In this document: positions 58,619 through 64,000 of the stretch, piece by piece
Position numbering within the stretch: position 1 is the stretch's first letter
How the letters are laid out: each line of letters begins with the position of its first letter
From: Streptococcus mitis
GTDB taxonomy: Bacteria; Bacillota; Bacilli; Lactobacillales; Streptococcaceae
Assembly: GCF_002005545.1 (NCBI RefSeq)
Contig: NZ_LBMT01000001.1
Coordinates: 1,200,301 to 1,264,300 of the forward strand
Reading direction: 5' to 3'
DNA length: 64,000 nt
The notes under the pieces: model-generated
Database searches by the model: none
The model's input: the letters and a program-made list of their open reading frames with translations, nothing else
What the model was told of the DNA's origin: nothing
Made by a program: the position numbers and the translations under genes

Positions 58619-58654
58619 AAAAGAAAAAGCAAATGCTAAACAAATGCTTTTAAG
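58619..58654 (-). terminator. Terminator of GH25 gene
   Basis: On the - strand AAAAGCATTTG and CATTTGCTTTTT form a stem, followed by a T-rich tail. Confidence 0.7.
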
Positions 58655-59450
58655 GTTTTAAAAAGAGTTTTCTAAAGGTTTCTTCTTTGTTTTTTAAGGA
58701 AGAAATGACGTTGATATCTAAATCGTGGTCAAAGCCAGCAATTTTTCCTTTAGAAGTGTACTGGTGGATGTCGTAATCTAAGTCCGTATTAGGTTTGCTT
58801 TCGAAAAATCCAGTATTTGAACCGTATGAAGGAATCCAAACAGAGGTAAACTTGTCTGTATCAATACTGTGTTCTTCCATGAAGTAGACCCCAACGTAGA
58901 TTCCGATGTTTTTAGCACCAAGTGATTCTAGCTTTGCTCGAAAGGCTTCAACACCCTCGTTCATATTGGACATGGTTTTTTCTTCCACGTCTAGCCAATA
59001 GTAACTAGGGCTGTATGGTGAAGAGGCGTTATAAAAAACTCCAGCGGCTTTTTCCATTTCTTGGACACTTTTTCCAGCTAAATAAGCATAGACCCCAACT
59101 GGGACATTTCGTTTTTGAAACTCCGTGATATGGGTTTTAAAGGCCTTATCTACCCCATTAACAAAGGCAGCATCGTTCTCTTTGGACGTTTGAGCGCCAC
59201 TATGGACGCGAACAATAGCTCCAGAAATGTTTTGGGACAGAGTATCGTAATTAATTTCCTCAGGACGCTGCCAACCAGAAACATCAATTACCGGTTTATC
59301 TATATTGTGTAGCGCTTGTGTTTCTACTTGCGCGATATTTGACTTTGTTTTTACAGGATGGTCCTCAAAACGAGGGCGATTCAGGATTAAAATGAAAATC
59401 ATAATCCCAAAAAAACCGAATAAAATAAGCGGATTAATTTTCTTTCTCAT
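58650..59450 (-). CDS. Membrane-anchored GH25 lysozyme-like protein
   Basis: The 266-residue protein begins with one hydrophobic helix (about 8-24, PLILFGFFGIMIFILIL) with no clear cleavage site, so it is probably membrane-tethered. The GH25 muramidase fold follows, with DVSGWQ near residue 55 and the catalytic pair in YYWLDVEEKT near 150. It lacks choline-binding repeats. It likely cuts the glycan strand outside the cell; the exact bond is by family inference. Confidence 0.88.
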   Translation of the reverse strand: MRKKINPLILFGFFGIMIFILILNRPRFEDHPVKTKSNIAQVETQALHNIDKPVIDVSGWQRPEEINYDTLSQNISGAIVRVHSGAQTSKENDAAFVNGVDKAFKTHITEFQKRNVPVGVYAYLAGKSVQEMEKAAGVFYNASSPYSPSYYWLDVEEKTMSNMNEGVEAFRAKLESLGAKNIGIYVGVYFMEEHSIDTDKFTSVWIPSYGSNTGFFESKPNTDLDYDIHQYTSKGKIAGFDHDLDINVISSLKNKEETFRKLFLKP

Positions 59451-59565
59451 ATCTCATAATTTTACCTTAAAAATGAAAAAAAATCAAAAAAAATACTCAA
59501 AAAATAGGTTAAGGAAAGGACTTTGGAGCATTTTCTCATTCAAGGGCGCGGAATGATTTGAAATA

Positions 59566-59574
59566 TGGTATAAT
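59566..59574 (+). promoter_or_regulatory. Extended -10 promoter of glmU
   Basis: TGG followed by TATAAT, about 30 nt before the glmU ATG. Confidence 0.65.
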
Positions 59575-59590
59575 AAAAGGGAATTTCTAG

Positions 59591-60985
<1,395 letters not shown>

Positions 60986-60994
60986 GAGCCTATC

Positions 60995-61540
60995 ATGGAA
61001 TTTGAAGAAAAAACGCTTAGCCGAAAAGAAATCTATCAAGGACCAATATTTAAACTAGTCCAAGATCAGGTTGAATTACCAGAAGGTAAAGGAACTGCCC
61101 AACGGGATTTGATTTTCCACAATGGGGCTGTCTGTGTTTTAGCCGTAACGGATAAACAAAAACTCATCTTGGTCAAGCAGTATCGCAAAGCTATCGAGGC
61201 TGTCTCTTACGAAATTCCAGCCGGAAAGTTGGAAGTAGGAGAAAATGCAGATCCTGTCGCAGCAGCCCTTCGTGAATTAGAGGAAGAAACAACCTATACA
61301 GGAAAGTTAGAACTCTTGTACGATTTTTACTCAGCAATTGGCTTTTGTAATGAAAAATTAAAACTATACCGAGCAAGTGATTTGAAAAAGGTGGAAAATC
61401 CGCGTCCGCAGGATGAGGATGAAACCTTGGAAGTTCTTGAAGTAAGCTTAGAGGAAGCCAAGGAATTGATCCAATCAGGTCATATCTGTGATGCCAAGAC
61501 AATTATGGCTGTTCAGTATTGGGAATTGCACAAAAAATAG
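60995..61540 (+). CDS. Nudix hydrolase, ADP-ribose pyrophosphatase type
   Basis: The 181-residue protein has a complete Nudix box ([23 protein letters not shown], given in parts, about 75-97) and the ADP-ribose-pyrophosphatase features [19 protein letters not shown] and [12 protein letters not shown]. It probably hydrolyses ADP-ribose or a related nucleoside diphosphate sugar. It starts 9 nt after glmU. Confidence 0.9.
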   Translation: MEFEEKTLSRKEIYQGPIFKLVQDQVELPEGKGTAQRDLIFHNGAVCVLAVTDKQKLILVKQYRKAIEAVSYEIPAGKLEVGENADPVAAALRELEEETTYTGKLELLYDFYSAIGFCNEKLKLYRASDLKKVENPRPQDEDETLEVLEVSLEEAKELIQSGHICDAKTIMAVQYWELHKK

Positions 61541-61551
61541 AGGAGGTCAGT

Positions 61552-61863
61552 ATGGGTAAACCTTTATTAACGGATGAAATGATTGAAAGAGCTAATAGAG
61601 GCGAAAAAATTTCGGGTCCCCCTTTGCTAGATGATGAGGAGACTAAGATTTTACCAACCTCTTCTTCCCGTTTTGGTTATGCCAATCCTAAGGATCATGG
61701 TTTTAGCCAGGAAACCTTGAAGATTCAGGTCGAACCGTCTATTCATAAAAGCCGTCGCATTGAAAATACCAAGAGAAATGTCTTCAATTCTAAGTTGAAT
61801 AAAATCTTATTTGCTGTCATCTTTCTCTTGATTTTGCTTGTCTTAGCAATGAAACTTTTGTAA
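61552..61863 (+). CDS. macP: PBP2a activator MacP
   Basis: A 103-residue protein with a cytosolic N-terminal part and one C-terminal membrane helix (about 82-102, [19 protein letters not shown]). It matches pneumococcal MacP, which is phosphorylated by StkP and activates the class A synthase PBP2a. The acidic DDEETKILP site at Thr31 likely corresponds to the reported phosphosite. ATG 61552 has GAGGAGG upstream. The start is 11 nt after the Nudix gene. Confidence 0.9.
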   Translation: MGKPLLTDEMIERANRGEKISGPPLLDDEETKILPTSSSRFGYANPKDHGFSQETLKIQVEPSIHKSRRIENTKRNVFNSKLNKILFAVIFLLILLVLAMKLL

Positions 61864-61879
61864 TAGAAAAGGAATTGAA

Positions 61880-62572
61880 ATGAAAATAGGAATTATTGCG
61901 GCTATGCCAGAAGAACTAGCGTATCTGGTCCAGCATCTAGAAAATGCCCAGAAGCAAGTTGTTTTAGACAATACCTATCACACAGGAACCATTGCCTCTC
62001 ATGAAGTCGTTCTTGTAGAAAGTGGAATTGGTAAGGTCATGTCTGCTATGAGTGTGGCGGTTTTGGCTGATCATTTCCAAGTGGATGCTCTAATTAATAC
62101 GGGATCAGCTGGGGCAGTAGCAGAAGGTATTGCTGTTGGAGATGTCGTGATTGCTGACAAATTAGCCTATCATGATGTGGATGTTACAGCTTTTGGCTAT
62201 GCTTATGGACAAATGGCGCAACAACCACTTTATTTCGAATCGGATAAAACCTTTGTTGCCAAAATCCAAGAGAGTTTATCTCAATTGGACCAAAAATGGC
62301 ATCTTGGATTGATTGCTACAGGAGATAGTTTTGTTGCAGGAAATGATAAGATAGAAGCGATTAAGTCTCATTTCCCAGATGTTTTGGCTGTTGAGATGGA
62401 GGGGGCAGCTATTGCTCAGGCAGCGCATGCCCTTAATCTTCCAGTCTTAGTCATCCGAGCTATGAGTGACAATGCCAACCATGAAGCAAACATCTCTTTT
62501 GATGAGTTTATTATCGAAGCTGGACGACGCTCTGCCCAAGTCCTATTAGCCTTTTTGAAGGCCTTAGATTAA
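61880..62572 (+). CDS. mtnN: 5'-methylthioadenosine/S-adenosylhomocysteine nucleosidase
   Basis: Hydrolyses MTA and SAH; the SAH branch feeds LuxS and autoinducer-2 formation. The 230 residues show IIAAMPEELAYL at the N terminus (catalytic Glu), NTGSAGAVAEG near 75, VEMEGAAIAQAA near 172 and the AMSDNANHE catalytic Asp near 196. It is also called pfs. It lies 16 nt after macP. Confidence 0.96.
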   Translation: MKIGIIAAMPEELAYLVQHLENAQKQVVLDNTYHTGTIASHEVVLVESGIGKVMSAMSVAVLADHFQVDALINTGSAGAVAEGIAVGDVVIADKLAYHDVDVTAFGYAYGQMAQQPLYFESDKTFVAKIQESLSQLDQKWHLGLIATGDSFVAGNDKIEAIKSHFPDVLAVEMEGAAIAQAAHALNLPVLVIRAMSDNANHEANISFDEFIIEAGRRSAQVLLAFLKALD

Positions 62573-62580
62573 GCGGAAAT

Positions 62581-62632
62581 TTGACAGTTTTTCTAGCTTA
62601 TGATAAGATTTAAGTAAAGAAAAGCTAGAAAA
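62581..62632 (+). promoter_or_regulatory. rocS promoter flanked by an 11-bp inverted repeat
   Basis: TTGACA (62581-62586), a 17-nt spacer and TAAGAT (62604-62609) with an upstream TG form a strong promoter. TTTTCTAGCTT (62589-62599, in the spacer) and its exact complement AAGCTAGAAAA (62622-62632, just after the start site) flank the -10, as an operator would. Confidence 0.7.
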
Positions 62633-62648
62633 CGTTTCAGAGGATATT

Positions 62649-63140
62649 ATGAGTATTGAAATGACCGTCAGTGAGATTGCAGAGGTCTTAGGATTGTCTC
62701 GCCAAGCAATCAATAACCGTGTCAAAGAATTACCAGAAGAAGACACAGATAAAAATGACAAAGGGGTAACAGTCGTTACCAGAAGTGGCTTGATTAAGCT
62801 AGAAGAAATCTATAAAAAAACGATTTTTGAAGATGAGCCTGTCAGTGAAGATGTCAAGCAGCGTGAACTGATGGAGATTCTGGTTGATGAGAAGAATGCA
62901 GAAATTCTTCGTCTCTATGAACAATTAAAAGCCAAGGATCGTCAGTTATCAGAAAAAGACGAGCAGATGCGCATCAAAGACCGTCAGATTGCTGAGAAAG
63001 ACAAACAACTCGATCAGCAGCAACAATTGACACTTCAAGCCATGAAGGATCAAGAAAATCTTAAGCTAGAGCTGGACCAAGCAAAAGAAGAAGTCCAATC
63101 CACTAAGAAAGGCTTTTTTGCTCGTTTATTTGGAGGATAA
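62649..63140 (+). CDS. rocS: Chromosome segregation regulator RocS
   Basis: Pneumococcal RocS binds DNA, ParB and the membrane and helps move chromosomes. The 163 residues have an N-terminal helix-turn-helix (VSEIAEVLGLSRQAINNRV, about 7-25), a long coiled coil with near-repeats (KDRQLSEKDEQMRIKDRQIAEKDKQL, given in parts) and a C-terminal amphipathic end KKGFFARLFGG for membrane binding. It has its own promoter and terminator. Confidence 0.9.
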   Translation: MSIEMTVSEIAEVLGLSRQAINNRVKELPEEDTDKNDKGVTVVTRSGLIKLEEIYKKTIFEDEPVSEDVKQRELMEILVDEKNAEILRLYEQLKAKDRQLSEKDEQMRIKDRQIAEKDKQLDQQQQLTLQAMKDQENLKLELDQAKEEVQSTKKGFFARLFGG

Positions 63141-63141
63141 T

Positions 63142-63190
63142 CAAGGAGCTGTTTAGGTTAAATGCTAACCTGATGGCTTCTTTTATTTCT
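63142..63190 (+). terminator. Rho-independent terminator after rocS
   Basis: An inner stem AGGTTA/TAACCT and outer AAGGAGC/GCTTCTT pairing are followed by a T-rich tail. Confidence 0.75.
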
Positions 63191-63212
63191 AAATAGTATA
63201 GTTGCTCAAGTA

Positions 63213-63409
63213 ATACTCAATGAAAATCAAAGAGCAAACTAGGAAGCTAGCCGCAGGCTGCTCAAAGCACTGCTTTGAGGTTGTAGATAAGACTGACGAA
63301 GTCAGCTCAAAACACTGATTTGAGGTTGTAGATAAGACTGACGAAGTCAGTAACATATACCTACGGCAAGGCGACGTTGACGTGGTTTGAAGAGATTTTC
63401 GAAGAGTAT
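63213..63409 (-). repeat. BOX element (boxA-boxB-boxC, - orientation)
   Basis: Bounded by ATACTCAATGAAAATC and CGAAGAGTAT. On the - strand it reads boxA, one boxB and boxC. On the + strand boxA shows CTACGGCAAGGCGACG close to the right end, and the duplicated GACTGACGAAGTCAG marks the boxC-boxB border. It stands between rocS and the exonuclease gene. Confidence 0.95.
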
Positions 63410-63436
63410 AAAATAACAGTATAGGAGAGGTAGAAA

Positions 63437-64000
63437 ATGGAACGATTAGAAGATTACATTGCTTTTGACTTAGAATTTAATCAGCATGAAGGACAAACAC
63501 ACTTGATTCAAGTATCGGCAGTGCGTTTTAGAGATGGTCGGGAAATCGACGCCTATGATTCCTATGTCCATACTAGTGTGCCTCTAAAGAGTTTTATCAA
63601 TGGATTGACAGGGATTACAGCTGAGACCTTAAAAGATGCTCCTCCAGTGGAGAAAGTTATCAAAGATTTCCAAGAGTTTGTGGGTTCTTTACCCATGGTT
63701 GGATACAATGCCGCTAAAAGTGATTTGCCTATTCTAGCAGAGCATGGTTTAGACTATAGCCAGCAGTACAAGGTAGATTTGTATGATGAAGCTTTTGAAC
63801 GTCGCAGTTCGGATTTACATGGTATTGCCAATCTCAAATTGCAAACTGTTGCCTCATTTCTCGGATTTCAAGGACAGTCCCATAATAGTTTAGAGGATGC
63901 TCGGATGACGGCGCGTGTTTACGAGTTCTTCTTAGAGTCAGATCAAGCTAGAGAATTATTAGGGACAGAAAGAAGTCTTTCAAACAATCCTTTTGGAGGC
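63437..64000 (+). CDS. DEDDh 3'-5' exonuclease (DnaQ-like), 3' partial
   Basis: The frame is open to the window end, so 188 residues are visible and the C terminus is missing. The exonuclease motifs are complete: IAFDLEFNQ (Asp and Glu, about 8-16), VGYNAAKSDLPIL (Asp near 93) and SHNSLEDARMTA (His and Asp near 150). It belongs to the DnaQ/epsilon-type proofreading or repair nucleases. Because the end is missing, fusion to another domain cannot be excluded. GGAGAGG precedes the ATG. Confidence 0.88.
   Translation, partial: MERLEDYIAFDLEFNQHEGQTHLIQVSAVRFRDGREIDAYDSYVHTSVPLKSFINGLTGITAETLKDAPPVEKVIKDFQEFVGSLPMVGYNAAKSDLPILAEHGLDYSQQYKVDLYDEAFERRSSDLHGIANLKLQTVASFLGFQGQSHNSLEDARMTARVYEFFLESDQARELLGTERSLSNNPFGG

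Overview
The window is a low-GC chromosomal segment from the Streptococcus mitis group (S. pneumoniae or a close relative such as S. mitis or S. pseudopneumoniae). The evidence is BOX repeats, a RUP-like element, the choline-binding hydrolase LytB, the competence genes comEA/comEC and coiA with SigX boxes, and the group-specific division and segregation proteins MacP and RocS. About 70 genes are packed densely, mostly on the + strand. No rRNA, tRNA, prophage, transposase or CRISPR array was seen.

Layout. 1-11.3 kb: proline synthesis (proA, cut by the window edge, and proC), replication and translation housekeeping (tmk, holB, yabA, rsmI, trmFO, pyrH, frr, cvfB) and small conserved genes. 11.3-16.5 kb: the SigX-controlled comEA-comEC DNA-uptake operon, then a separately promoted ABC exporter behind a long leader that holds a decayed Tyr-rich reading frame. 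16.5-22.4 kb: infC-rpmI-rplT behind an attenuator leader, gloA, pyrK-pyrD behind a PyrR attenuator, and lytB. 22.4-24.1 kb (- strand): pavA/rqcH. 24.1-37.4 kb: a long run from ybeY through dgkA, era, mutM, coaE, pmrA, rpmG, secG, rnr, smpB, tehB, coiA, pepF and an O-methyltransferase to ppmA. 37.5-52.5 kb: ftsW, ppc, a tryptophan T-box with a TrpXYZ-type transporter, the dnaG-rpoD operon, two glycolipid glycosyltransferases and obg. 52.6-56.5 kb: a RUP-like repeat, a polar amino-acid ABC transporter and lysS (- strand). 56.6-59.5 kb (- strand): a phosphatase/YbaK/DUF368 operon and a GH25 lysozyme. 59.6-64 kb: glmU, a Nudix hydrolase, macP, mtnN, rocS and an exonuclease cut by the window end.

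The clearest themes are RNA-level control and envelope growth. A Trp T-box, a PyrR attenuator and an infC leader attenuator are all readable. Cell wall and membrane genes (ftsW, macP, glmU, lytB, GH25, DUF368, cpoA and its partner) are frequent. I found no obviously new multi-gene system. The more unusual items are in non-coding DNA: a three-copy 49-bp repeat leader before trmFO; a probable AUA start for IF3; repeated motifs around the dnaG-rpoD and rocS promoters; a Tyr-rich frame with two in-frame UGA codons before the ABC exporter; a BOX element between the Trp T-box and its first gene; and a probably leaderless cpoA mRNA.
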